NCBI GenBank assembly: GCA_023052935.1
Contig: CM041294.1
Coordinates: forward strand, 27,979,212 to 28,043,211
Direction: 5' to 3'
DNA length: 64,000 nucleotides
Origin: Piezodorus guildinii
Taxonomy: Eukaryota > Arthropoda > Insecta > Hemiptera > Pentatomidae
Shown: positions 31,666 to 43,009 of the stretch, piece after piece
How positions within the stretch are numbered: the stretch's first letter is position 1
Layout of the letters: each line of letters opens with the position of its first letter
Translations under genes and position numbers: made by a program
Notes under the pieces: model-generated
Databases searched by the model: none
Told to the model about the DNA's origin: nothing
What the model saw: only the letters and a program-made list of their open reading frames with translations

Positions 31666-32497
31666 TACTTTCACTTACCATATATAGTAAGGGAAAGTAT
31701 TGTGATCGTGAAAATTTTCGAATTCCAGTTTTCAACGGAAATACAGGTTTTAGAGTCCCCTGAGTTCAAATAACCAAGTCCCGTAAAAAGGTCTGAGTGT
31801 GTGTGTGTGTGTGTGTGGTAACTCCCGGGCGGAAACGAAAAGTCCTATGAAACTGAAATTTCGTATTTAAGACCAATAGAGGCCCCAGATGTTAAAAAAT
31901 CCTTTTTCATCAAAATGGGCTTACCAGAAGAGCTACTTTATACTATACATTTTGCACCTTTTTATGATTTTCTCAAAAACGGTTCCGACGATTTTGATTA
32001 AACTCGCTATATCGATAGGACTTAAATGCCGATATTTTAAACATTCTTCCCCTAAATTACCTTTAATTTTGTTGATTCTATAAAAATAACTATATTATCT
32101 TGTTACCACTGATGAAAAACAGGTAAATATATAAATTGAATGAATTCGATACCCAACGAAAGGAGAAAACAGAAACAATATTTTTTTAATGCAATTTTAT
32201 GTTTTTGAACATAAGAACAGTAATATACATGTATAATATACCGTTGGAAAGCTAAAGATTTTAGAAAAAATATTATCTCATACATAAGCTTTTAAAAGTT
32301 AATAGAGAGTGATGAAAAGCCGATAAAACTAAGTGATTATTTTAGATAATAATATAATAGGTTTTTTTTAATAAAACACATGTTTCTATATAAATTCCAT
32401 TTGATTAATTCATTAATGGTTTCAAACATTTATATCTTTTACTGAATTTGAAAATTCTTTCATTGATTTTATGCTGTGTTGCCCGCACCAGATTTTT
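31666..32497 (-). repeat. HINE-like repeat, copy D (near full length)
   Basis: It runs from ACTTTCACTTACCATATATA through the (GT)n tract at about 31797-31816, CTCCCGGGCGGAAACG and CACATGTTTCTATAT, and ends TGTTGCCCGCACCAGATTTT. The subterminal GTAAGTGAAAGT near the far end is degraded. Confidence 0.88.
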
Positions 32498-32647
32498 TTA
32501 ACTACATTATCGTTACAACTCTTTTTATCTCCCTACGTAGTTTGCGAATAGGAAGTATTTTCTTTTCTTTATCAGTTTCCGGGATTCGATATCGCTGATG
32601 AGATGCATACCGCTTTCCTTCGCTAACAATCCTCTCGCAAATGAGGC

Positions 32648-32861
32648 TCAGGCAACACGACCCAGTAAAACCAAATGATCTTCAGGAGCACCAGGCATAA
32701 GGAAATCCACCAACTGCTTCTGTGTTTGTGTGAGATGACGACTCCATGCAGGGGATGCAGAACTCAGTCCTGAACCTAAATCATGAACCGAATACCGATG
32801 GAATGTTGCAGTGGAACCAGAGATCTTAAACATCGGAGCCGCAAGATAAGGCGTTGGCTGT
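32648..32861 (-). CDS. Orphan terminal coding exon, unidentified gene
   Basis: On minus, an acceptor (TTTCCTTCAG) at 32862 opens a frame that runs to TGA at 32648. It encodes PTPYLAAPMFKISGS, then HDLGSGLSSASPAWSRHL, then QLVDFLMPGAPEDHLVLLGR, ending VA. Base composition is clearly GC-richer than surroundings and there are no stops over 71 codons. It looks like a real host last exon. The preceding exons on minus were not found to the right, where transposons dominate. I do not recognise the family. It could instead be an orphaned duplicate fragment. Confidence 0.55.
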
Positions 32862-33544
32862 CTGAAGGAAAGAAATCTTCGGAAAAGAAGCGATTTTTTT
32901 ACTCATTTTCAGAGGAACCGTGATTTATGTATCTATAATGAATATAAACTACACTGAAATCTATTCAGTTCTTGATGGTACGGGAGCATACAACGTTTTT
33001 CGAAAAAAATTCACTCAAGAATGGTTGTTTTTTTTATATTACTTAACTTACTGAATGCTGAGACGGACGCAAATATACTACATTATCGAAATATTGATGT
33101 AAAGTAAAAGTTGATTTAAATGTATTTCTGAATATATTCTTCTGAAATAAGAAATACACTGATCATAACATGATTAAGTTAATATTTTCGTAATTACCCG
33201 TTTCGGAAATATTTGAGGGGTAAAATTGATAAGTTCTCCGTTCTTAGTAAAAAATGCTCAAAACATCAGGAAATCGCGTTGCGAACATTGAGTTAATTCT
33301 TTTTTCTTTGATCTTATATATAAAAATCTCATGTCACGGTGTCTGTGGTCAAACTCCTCTGAGACGGATCAACCGATATTTTTTTAAATAAAGAAATAAA
33401 TTCTTTATCATCCTTGGATATGTTCCTTTAGAATAAAATATATAGAATGTACAAAATGTGCTATGGAGTCTTAGATTAAATTAAATACAATAAAATAGAC
33501 ATAGTTAAATGAGAAGAAAACAACAACAAACAAACAAAAATATG

Positions 33545-34170
33545 AAAGCTTATTTACAATTCTATTGAGCCTGGATATTCATTAAGTGATATGCGGGATT
33601 TGAAGAGGGTTGGAGTGACGGATGGAAGGAGGGATTGAATTCCATAGGATTGAGGATCGAATGAGAAAGGATCTTTCGAAATGTGCAGTTCGGTGGGTCG
33701 CACTCTATAAATCTGAAGGCCTGGAGCGTGTAAAACGGGGATGGACAGAGGATTTGAATTGTAGGAGGTCAAAAATGTATGATGGGCGGCGAGATTGGAT
33801 AACTTGATAAAAGAGTGACGCAAGGAAATACTTGCGACGATTGGAAGGGTAAAGCCACTTCAACTCGCCATAAAATTGGGTTGGGACACGGAGGTGTACC
33901 TAGAGACCCGGAAGATGAATCGGACAAAGCAATTCATTATATTTTTACCTCGAGATCTCCAGAAACCCCATGGTATACCGTACAGAAATAGTCGAAGTGG
34001 GGAAATATTAGAGAGGTAATGAGGAGTTCTCGGGTTTCATGCGGCAATAGGTGGAGGAAGGGATACAGTCGCTTTAAGGTTGAAAATGTACGACGGAAGA
34101 TTTCGGAAATATGATTTTTGAAGGATAGAGTTTTAGAGGATTTTTATTAAATTGTTAATGAATATTTCGT
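33545..34170 (-). pseudogene. Jockey-like ORF2 C-terminal remnant
   Basis: On minus the frame reads SFKNHISEIFRRTFSTLKRL, then LITSLIFPHFDYFCTVYHG, the post-RT helical region typical of this group. A frame change gives CFVRFIFRVSRYTS. Another change gives YFLASLFYQVIQSRRPSYI and a degraded end near NSIPPS. At least three frame breaks mark it as long dead. Confidence 0.65.
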
Positions 34171-34837
34171 AGCTAGAAGAACTAGTCCTGTTTTTTTCTA
34201 ACGAGCTAATAATTCATGAAATAAGCACATATGAAATTTATTTTATTTAAAAAAGTAAAACTGAAATAACATTAAAATTTTGCCCTTTTCTTATTTCAAG
34301 ACTGAAGTCCTAAATCATCCTTATCGTACGGTTTTGGACATATTTTTCTTTTGTACGGTTTTCTTTTGACAAATTAATCTTTTATTATTGCCTCACATAT
34401 TTTCATATTGAAATTTTATATATTCCTTTACCCATAGCAGAAGAAATAACAAAATCCTATAAGTTTTACATTAAAAACAAAATTAAAATCTGATATAAAT
34501 AACAAAATCGTATAATCTTACAATCACATTATAATTATTATTAACTCAATATAGTCTTATTTTAAGTCATTTTGCACTGAAATAGTCACACCAAGGGACA
34601 TTTTAACGTAGACTTCACGTGGTTTAGCTGGTTTGCTTTTCTGTTGGTCATTAGTAAGAGTTTCTAAACCACAAGAAATGTATTTTCGTCATTTATGAAA
34701 CATAACAGACCAGTTGAAACAAAAACTATTCGTTTAAGTAACTGGTCACTTTACTTCATTAAATTAATTAGATGCTTAGTAAGTGTTTTAGGACCGCAAG
34801 GAATGCATTTTTTGAAGTAAATATGGAAGAAAGAAAT

Positions 34838-35551
34838 TTTAAAACGCTGCAAATTATTACACGATGGTTTATTATTTCCAAATAACGATATTAGGGTATA
34901 ACTGTTTATAATGATGTTGATAGGCAATTAAGTAATATGAAAAGCACTAATTCAAAGCATCACATCATAACACTACCACTGATTTCAAAACGCAATATCT
35001 AAGCTAGTTGTTAACCATATTCAATGAATCTGTTTTCGTTTGGACCAAAATTTAATTCCCTATCAAATGACACTTTTACACTGAAAGTTATTTATTTATT
35101 CATTTATGTATTAGTACTAACGGATTTCTGTTTATTCGTTATTCGGATTTTACGCATCTTGAAAAGTTTTGAGTAGGGTTTTTTTGGTGGATTACAAAGG
35201 TTGATTATTGAAAGTAATAAACCAAAAGGATTTATACAGGACTGTCATACTATTTCCCTTTCTTTTCTTTAGATTTTCATTCAAACAATTCAAATAAAAT
35301 TTCCTGATTCCAGTAAACCTTACGTTTTATCATTATCATCAATAATAACCGAGTTATCAGGGAATCAGATCTCTAATAAGTTGTGGCTTGACCTTATAAG
35401 ATGATTTTTTTTTTTTTTAAATTTTTTTTTTTTGCAATTTGTTTATCGCGTTGTTTTGATCAAGAAAATCTTTTCGATTTTTCACTATCTTCAATAATAA
35501 CCGATTTTTGGGGTAATTGCATCTATTATAATCTGTTACTTGATTATACAA

Positions 35552-35583
<32 letters not shown>

Positions 35584-35846
35584 TTAATTATCTTTACGCA
35601 TTCTAAAACTCTATACATACTTTTCTCTATCGTCAAAAAAACTGAGTTATGAGCGTATTTATGTGTAAAATTTCAATTTTTGGTTTATTTTCTTTACTTT
35701 TTTTCTCTGTTATATAATTATTCGCGGTTTTTTGGTTAAAAACAATAATTAATTTTTTTCTATCTTATTTATTATTCTATATATATATTTTTCTTTTTTT
35801 ACAAAAATAACGTAGTTACAAGCGCATATATAGGCGAGAATTCATT
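34838..35846 (+). repeat. AT-rich subunit repeat (family 2), long copy
   Basis: It begins AACGCTGCAAATTATTACAC and runs through at least four degenerate units, each built of a T-rich tract plus a CTATC-TCAA-AATAACYGAGTT phrase (near 35330, 35490, 35630, 35800). It directly abuts the HINE copy at 35848. No ORF. Confidence 0.65.
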
Positions 35847-35847
35847 T

Positions 35848-36270
35848 TTTACTTTCACTTACTATATATAGTAAGGGAAAGTATTGCGATCGTGAAAATT
35901 TTTGAATTTCAGTTTTCAACGGAAATACACATTTTAAGGTACTCTGAGTCCAAATAACCAAGTCCCGCAAAAAGATGTATGTGTGTGGTAACTCCCGGAC
36001 AGAAACAAAAGTCCTATGAAACTGAAATTTCATATTTAAGACAAATATACGCCCGAGACGTTACAAAATATTTTTCATCAAAATGGGCTCACCAGAAGAG
36101 CCACTTTATACCATGCATTTTGCACCTTTTTACGATTTTCTCGAAAACTGTTCCGAAGATTTTGATTAAACTCGCTATATCGATGTAAAATTTAATAGGC
36201 TTAAACGTGATGTAGGTTTCATTCTGATTAAAATGGTTTGACATGGCTTAAATGCCGATATTTTTTACTT
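35848..36270 (-). repeat. HINE-like repeat, copy E1 (left part)
   Basis: It starts with the terminal ACTTTCACTTAC and perfect palindrome CTTACTATATATAGTAAG, and runs to GGCTTAAATGCCGATATTTT. It stops at the SINE family 3 fragment. A second, offset copy resumes at 36522, so this is a junction of two copies rather than a simple insertion. Confidence 0.85.
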
Positions 36271-36279
36271 TGGCACTCT

Positions 36280-36515
36280 ATGAACGATGCTACAGTGGAA
36301 GTCCTACATTTTGCCTTTTCCGGGTTTATTGAGGATAAGGCACCTCACAGACTGGAAACCACTATTTTACGTCCCCTCCGAAGGACCGCATAACTAAGAA
36401 TTTTTCGCTACATTCTGCCGGGTTTGAACCCTCAACCCTTAGACATAGAAGGTTGTTTTTCTAGCCACTACAACACACCTGATCCCTCCTTACAATTTTT
36501 ACTTCCCCGTTCCTT
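36280..36515 (-). mobile_element. tRNA-derived SINE, family 3, copy between two HINE parts
   Basis: On minus it carries the B-box-like GGTTCAAACCC and the shared body (GCGGTCCTTCGGAGGGGACG). It ends with GGCAAAATGTAGGACTTCCA. It matches 61553-61832 over most of its length. Confidence 0.75.
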
Positions 36516-36521
36516 ACAACT

Positions 36522-37255
36522 CCCGGGCGGAAACGGTAAGTCCTATGAAAGTGAAATTTCATATTTAAAACAAATATACGCCCGAGACGTGACAAAACTT
36601 TTTTCATCAAAAGAGCTTACCAGAAGAGGCACTTTATACCATGCATTTTGCACCTTTTTTCGATTTTCTCAAAAACGGTTCCGACGATTTTGATTAAACT
36701 CGCTATATCGATGTATAATTTAATGGGCTATAATATCATGTAGGTTTTATTTTGATTAAAATGGTCTGACAGGGCTTAAATGCCGAATTCTTCCCCTAAA
36801 GTACCTTTAATTTTGTTGATTCTATAAAAATAACTATATTGTCTTGTTACCACTGATGAAGAACAGCTAAATATGCAAGTTGAGCGAATTTAAAAGCAAC
36901 TAAAGGAGAAAACTGAAAACATATTTTTTTAATGCAATTTTTTGGTTTTGAACATAAGAACAGTTATATACATGTATGATATTCCGTTGGAAAGCTAAAG
37001 ATTTCAGAAAAAATATTATCTTATACTTAACCTTTTAAAAATTAATAGAGAGTGATGAAAAGAAAATCAAACTAACTGATTATTTTAGATAATAATATAA
37101 TAGATTTTTTAATAAAACACATGTTTCTATATAAATTCAATTTAATTAATTCTTTAATGGTTTCACGTATTTTTATCTCTAACTGTTTTTGAGAATTCTT
37201 TCATTGATTTTAAAAATAGTGGTAAGTGAAAGTCGTGTGTTGCCCGCACTAGATT
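36522..37255 (-). repeat. HINE-like repeat, copy E2
   Basis: It resumes at ACTCCCGGGCGGAAACGGTA and runs to the TGTTGCCCGCACTAG end with the inner GTAAGTGAAAGTCGTG. About 340 bp at its start overlaps in content with copy E1. Confidence 0.85.
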
Positions 37256-37341
37256 TAAAAAAAATAATATTTCATGATATTATAGGATTTAAAAAAAAAA
37301 TTAATATTTGATGTTATAATCCAAATAAAAAATAAACAAAA

Positions 37342-37348
37342 ATATATA

Positions 37349-37433
<85 letters not shown>
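37342..37433. repeat. (TA)n microsatellite, ~90 bp
   Basis: A nearly uninterrupted TA run, self-complementary and able to extrude a cruciform. Similar runs are at about 38370-38416 and 50781-50826. Confidence 0.97.
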
Positions 37434-37436
<3 letters not shown>

Positions 37437-37523
37437 TTCCTCCTCTCCCGCTACTTTCGTGAACTCTCACAGTAACTCGCTCTCACAAATTTTCACCTAT
37501 CTCTTCTTCAACTGTGTAGCCTT
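37437..37523 (-). repeat. Half copy of the hAT-like element
   Basis: In reverse complement it reads AAGGCTACACAGTTGAAG, then GATAGGTGAAAATTTG, then GTTCACGAAAGTAGCGGGAG. This parallels the left half of the 9003-9455 element (GTTCACGAACGTAGTAGGAG). The other half is absent; the TA run sits at the break. Confidence 0.55.
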
Positions 37524-37548
37524 AAAAAAAAAAAAAAAAAAAAAAATT

Positions 37549-37594
37549 GGGAGCCGAACTTCTAGAGCGGTCGGTATCTAGAAGTTCGGCTCCC
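37549..37594. repeat. Perfect 18-bp inverted repeat, GC-rich hairpin
   Basis: GGGAGCCGAACTTCTAGA (37549-37566) is followed by a 10-base loop (GCGGTCGGTA) and its exact reverse complement (37577-37594). A 23-base A run precedes it. It stands out from the AT-rich flanks and is not explained by any repeat family I see here. Confidence 0.9.
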
Positions 37595-37876
37595 GATTTG
37601 AGAATGAAATTCTCACAGATTTTAGACGGTAGTATAGATTAAGCCATTGGTATTTATTTAGTTATATAAATATTATCATATTATAGACGAAGCATTTATT
37701 TATTTAAGCGAGGAAGAGAAAGGGACAATCGTTTTACACGTACTGGGATTTTTAAAATTTATTTATTACTTAATAGATAAGTATTATTATTACTTAATAT
37801 ATTATTAATAGATAAGACGAGACAATACTGGGTCAAAAGAAATCAGTAGTAATGTGGTCCCTAGTTTGCAGTAATT

Positions 37877-37878
37877 GG

Positions 37879-37917
<39 letters not shown>
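37877..37917. repeat. Poly(A) run of ~40
   Basis: An uninterrupted A homopolymer followed by GGAGATGCTGGG. It could be a retroposon tail, but no element body is recognised upstream. Confidence 0.9.
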
Positions 37918-37918
<1 letters not shown>

Positions 37919-38366
37919 AGATGCTGGGTTATATATATAATTAGAATTCAAACTGTTGAAACCAATATTCTTAAAGTGAAGACAAACCTAATTAGGATGT
38001 TTACATGCCTGCTCACTTAATATCCTCGTAGCCAATAACTTCCTAATCAAATTATAGAATGTTTACATTTTGCATGTCTGTCTCCCCTCTTTTTACCTCA
38101 ACATCATTTAGTTAAAAGCTGGTCTCTGTGCGGTTAGGTCTACTCTCTGTCCGTTATTTTATAAATAAATTGTTACAGTGTTAATGAATTTTACATTATT
38201 CAATTTACTTTTATTTTAAAATAATATTTTATAAAAAAAGTTATCTTATAGTGCTTAGTTTATGATTCAGTTGCTATATGAAACTATTCAGGTATCACCT
38301 CCATATTAAATTATTTAATTTTTTTTTTTAATCAAACTTATGAATATATCCTTTCATAAATATATC

Positions 38367-38370
<4 letters not shown>

Positions 38371-38416
<46 letters not shown>
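38371..38416. repeat. (TA)n microsatellite
   Basis: About 45 bp of TA, then TATGTATATATATTAC. Confidence 0.95.
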
Positions 38417-38425
<9 letters not shown>

Positions 38426-38759
38426 TACTAAAAATATACATATATTTATGTGTCAAAATATAAATAATATGAAAAAGGAAATATTAATTGAAAACTATTA
38501 TAAATTTTAATCTATTAATAAGGTATGAATATGCATTTCCCCCCAAGAATAATAAATTAAAAATACTCTTTCAACCGTATAGACATAAATTGCATTAATT
38601 AATAATATGTTTTATAAATACCTGAGAAACTAAAATAGATATCACTGTAGTTGAGATAAATTAGGCTGAATATTATTTCAGACAGCTCAGCCAATCAGAG
38701 GCCACCGTTCTCTCAACTGTACTTTGTCTTCTTTTAGATTCAATCGTGTTCGGTTCGGG

Positions 38760-39000
38760 TCCGTGTCGAGTGGTTAACTTTATTTAGATTGTGTGAAAAA
38801 TGTGTTATAAATGTGAAAATAATGATTTATTTAAGCTTCTTGATTCCGTGTCATTTTATTAGTTATTTTCGTTTTGAAATATGTTTTAAAGAAAAAGACA
38901 GGCAGTGGTAAACTCGAAGATAGAAGGCCATATTGAAATCTTTCGACATAAAGGTAAGAATTTAAAATTATGCATGATAGTAATTTTGTTTTTTAGGAAT
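38760..39000 (+). repeat. Diverged duplicated unit, copy 1
   Basis: It shares GAAATATGTTTTAAAGAAAA, AGACAGGCAGTGGTAAA and GAAGATAGAAGGCCATATTG with 40390-40620. Both end in TTCGACATAAAG followed by GTAAG or TTAAG, so copy 1 keeps a good splice donor at 38953. It could be a non-coding 5' exon, but no ORF or partner exon is seen. Confidence 0.6.
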
Positions 39001-39589
39001 GTCCTATAACATAATTTATGATATTATTTCCTAAATGACTGTTGACAGTGTTAATGACTTATTTGAAATATAATCAATTAAATCAATTATATTTAAATTA
39101 TGAATAATTATGAATTATATACCACTGTTTTTTTTGTGTCTAATCTGCATTATTTATTACCTTTTAGTTATTACTAGGAAAAAGCCAATTAAAAACATAA
39201 TAATGTATATTAATATAATTTATAGACCATGAAATTTTAACTGTATCATTATCATTATATTTTTCTTTATCATATTAATAAACATATTTATTAGATTTAT
39301 TGAATATTAAATAGATGATACATTTGAAAATTTGGTTATATAAATATTCGGGTATGTATTAAAAAATTTTATATTTGAAAATGAAATATTTGAACAGTTC
39401 CAAGTAAGAGAATATTTCTGATTATAGTAAAATTAACAAAAAAAAAAAAAACCTTAGCCAGAGCTGTGCACTGTATATATTAATTCTCATCTCAAACCCT
39501 GTTATAACTGTATATTTAAAAATATATACATTATTATTTAAATATATAGATTTAAAAAAAAAATTATATTTTTTTAATTAAAGTGGTGT

Positions 39590-39930
39590 TGAATCTTGGT
39601 CTCCTCTATCAGCTTCCGCCAATAGTCTCGGTACTTTGCAGATCTGGCAACATTGCTAATAGCGAAATTAAGAACCAACAAAGCCAGAACTAAATACTGT
39701 ACTAGAATCTTAAAACCGATATAAGTTAATAAATATAAATATAAAAATTATACATTTTATATAAAATATTAACATATTTAGGAGAAAATATATTAATTTA
39801 AAACTTAGTTTAACTTACTGTCTCAATATAAGTGGTGGAACTGGCAACATTGCTAATAGCTATATTAAAAGCCACCAAAGCCAGCACATTTAACTTATTA
39901 CATTCATCTCAAACCTTATTATATATTTAT
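39590..39930 (+). repeat. Local duplication around CTGGCAACATTGCTAATAG
   Basis: The phrase CTGGCAACATTGCTAATAG followed by a variant of AAAAGCCA-CAAAGCCAG occurs at about 39645 and 39840, with a weaker version near 40065. Together with the 38.8/40.4 kb pair this shows nested segmental duplication. Confidence 0.6.
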
Positions 39931-40389
39931 TTTAAATAGTTTTTCTAGCATTTTATTAATAAAAGTTTTCGATCTGAATGTTTCATTGATTAAGGTATAT
40001 AAAATCGTGCAATAAAACATTTAAAATTCAGTACCAGATAATTTTAAATATTTCAAAACTAGCGAAATTAAGAATCCGTCAAATGTTGAACTTTTTAACT
40101 AGCATCTTAAAGCCTACTATATATTTATTTTAATATGTTGATTTTAAATAATTATTTTATCATGTTAATAATATTCGCTTCATTTAAATATTTTAGTTAT
40201 AAAGTTATCTTTTTTACTTAGTTAATAAATTAGGGTGATAAACGGCATGTTGAATTCAGTTCAGGTATAAATATTTTTCATTATTTCTCTTTACAAAATA
40301 TACAGTGAGTGTATAAGTGTAAAAGTATTCGGAATCCACAACCATTCCGTAATTTACTTGCTTTTAATTTATTTTATATATGTTTTAAA

Positions 40390-40620
40390 GGTAACCAAAT
40401 TTATTTAGAACGTGTGCAAAATGTGTCATAAATGTGAAAACAGTAGTTTATTTAAGTTTCTTAATGGCTCTGTCATTTTATTATTTATTTTCGTTTCGAA
40501 ATATGTTTTAAAGAAAAAGACAGGCAGTGGTAAATTTGAAGATAGAAGGCCATATTGAGATCCTTCGACATAAAGTTAAGAATTTAAAATTATCCATGAT
40601 AATTGTTTTTATTTTTTTAA
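40390..40620 (+). repeat. Diverged duplicated unit, copy 2
   Basis: The partner of 38760-39000, about 1.6 kb away in the same orientation, with scattered substitutions. The donor-like GGTAAG of copy 1 is changed to GTTAAG here. Confidence 0.6.
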
Positions 40621-40724
40621 AAGTATTTTCTTCAACATAATTTATTATATTTCATAAATGACTATTAAATATCGTAATGACTATTTGAAACATAATCAAT
40701 TTACTTTCAATATGAATAATTTAA

Positions 40725-41347
40725 TATGTAATGTAAGTTTCATTCTGATTGAAATAGTATGACAGGGCTTAAATGGCGATATTTTTTATTTTCTTATTTT
40801 AAAGTACCTTTAATTTTTTAGATTTAAAACAAATTGTAACAATAATCATCTTATTATTATTGATAAATAAGGGCTAAATATGAAAGTTGAGCGAATTTGA
40901 TAAACAACTAAAAGAGAAAAATGCAAACATATTTTTTTATGTAATTTCTGGGCTTTTTTATAATAAGAACAGTAATATAGACTTATAATATACCGTTAGA
41001 AAGAGACAGATTATAGAAAAAAATCTTAAAAGGTAATATAAAGTAACGAAGGGAAAATAAACTTATTACTGATTAACGTTTCAATATAGTTATATTACTT
41101 AATCTAAATCATATGTTTCCAACGAAAATGAATAAACGTTTTATTAAAATCAACTTAAAATATTTTTCAAATTGAAGTATATTTAAAATAGTTTTTCAAT
41201 TGATATTACCAGTCGAGGTATGTGAAAGTCGTGTGTTTTATTTAAATCAACTTAAGATATTTTTCAAATTGAAGTATATTTAATAGTTTTTCAATTGATA
41301 TTACCAGTCGAGGTAAGTAAAAGTCGTGGGTTACCCGCACCAGACTT
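40725..41347 (-). repeat. HINE-like repeat, copy F (truncated, with internal tandem duplication)
   Basis: It starts mid-element at TAATGTAAGTTTCATTCTG and ends GGGTTACCCGCACCAGA. Near its end a segment of about 90 bp (with ATTACCAGTCGAGGTA) is present twice, at about 41148-41237 and 41245-41330. Confidence 0.75.
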
Positions 41348-41459
41348 TTTTTTTTTAACAAAAATAATAAACCAAAAGCATGTATACTAGATTTCTTCTT
41401 TACAGTTTCCTCTTCTTTTCGTTCAATTTTCATGGAAATAATTCAAACAAACGTTCCTT

Positions 41460-42083
41460 ACACCAAAATTATTGAAAGTAATAAACCAAAAGGATTTATA
41501 CAGGACTGTGTTACTATTTCCTTTCCTTTTCTTTAGATTTTCATTCAAACAATTCAAATAAAATTTCCTGATTCCAGTAAACCTTACGTTTTATCATTAT
41601 CATCAATAATAACCGAGTTATCGGGGAATCACTTCTCTTATAAGTTGTGACCTGACCATATAAGATTATCTCTTCGTGGTATCTTGATCTCGAAAATCTT
41701 TTCCTTTTTCTCTACCTTTAGTATTAACTGAATTTCGGTGGAATTACATCTCTTATAATATGTGACGAATAAATAAAACATTTTTTTTTTTGTTTCGCTT
41801 TTTACTGATTCTAAAACAGCTTACATATTTTACTATATCCTCAAAAATGATTGAGTTATGGGCGTAATATATAGGTAAAATTTAAACTCTATAAAATAAT
41901 TTCTCTATCTTCGAAAATAACAGTATATATAGGCAAAATTTCAATTTTTTCCCCCGTTTGTTTGTTCTTCGCGATGTCCTGATGTTAAAATTCGATACAA
42001 TTCTTTCTCTATCTTCAACCTATTATTCATTTATAATTATTTTTTTAATTAATCGAGATTCCTTGATAAGAAAATTCCGTAAA
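41460..42083 (+). repeat. AT-rich subunit repeat (family 2), copy flanking HINE G
   Basis: It is close to 35210-35846: AATAAACCAAAAGGATTTAT, CCTTACGTTTTATCATTATC. It ends directly at the HINE start, as the 34.8-kb copy does. Confidence 0.65.
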
Positions 42084-42088
42084 CATTT

Positions 42089-42972
42089 TTACTTTCACTT
42101 ATTATATATAGTAAGGGGAAGTATTGCGATCTTGAAAATTTTCGAATTCCAGTTTTCAACGGAAATACACGTTTTAGGATCCCTTGAGTCCAAATAACCA
42201 TGTCCCGCAAAAAGGTCTGTGTGTGTGGTAACTCCCGGGGGGGAACGGTAAGTCCTATAAAACTGAAATTTCATATTTAAGACAACTATACGCCCGAGAC
42301 GTGACAAAACTTTTTTCATCAAAATAAGCTTACCAGAAGTGGCACTTTATAATATGCATTTTGCACTTTTTTTCGATTTTCTCAAAAACGGTTCCGACGA
42401 TTTTGATTAAACCCGCTTTATCGATGTAAAATTTAAGAGCTTTAATATCATGTAGGTTTTATTTTGATTAAAATGGTCTGACAGGGCTTAAATGCCGAAT
42501 TCTTTCCCTAAAGTACCTTTAATTTTGTAGATTCAATAAAAATAACTATATTATCTTGTTAACGCTGATAAAAAACAGGTAAATATATAAATTGAACAAA
42601 TTCGATACACAACGAAAGGAGGAAACAGAAACAATATATATTTTTTAATGCGATTTTTCGTTTTTGAACTTAAGAACAGTAATATACATGTATAATATAC
42701 CGTTGGAAAGCTAAAGATTTTAGAAAAATTATTATCTCATACATAAGCTTTTAAAAGTTAATAGAGAGTGATGAAAAGCCTATAAAACTAAGTGATTATT
42801 TTAGATAATAATATAATACTTTTTTAATAAAACACATGTTTCTATAGAAATTCTATTTAACTAATTCTTCAATGGGTTCACACATTTTTTATCTTTTACT
42901 GAATTTGAAAATTCTTTAATCGATTCTAAGAATGGAGGTAAGTGAAAGTCATGTGTTGCCCGCACCAGATTT
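42089..42972 (-). repeat. HINE-like repeat, copy G (full length)
   Basis: Terminal ACTTTCACTTAT, palindrome TTATTATATATAGTAA, short GT tract, CTCCCGGGGGGGAACG, then the long shared body. The inner repeat GTAAGTGAAAGTCATG and the TTGCCCGCACCAGATTTTTT end follow. About 880 bp, a good type copy. Confidence 0.92.
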
Positions 42973-43009
42973 TTTTGTCTTTAAATAAATAGTATTTGTT
43001 TATTTATTC

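Noticed and set aside
37255..37470. Frame translating as alternating I and Y
   Set aside because: It is the (TA)n microsatellite read in frame.
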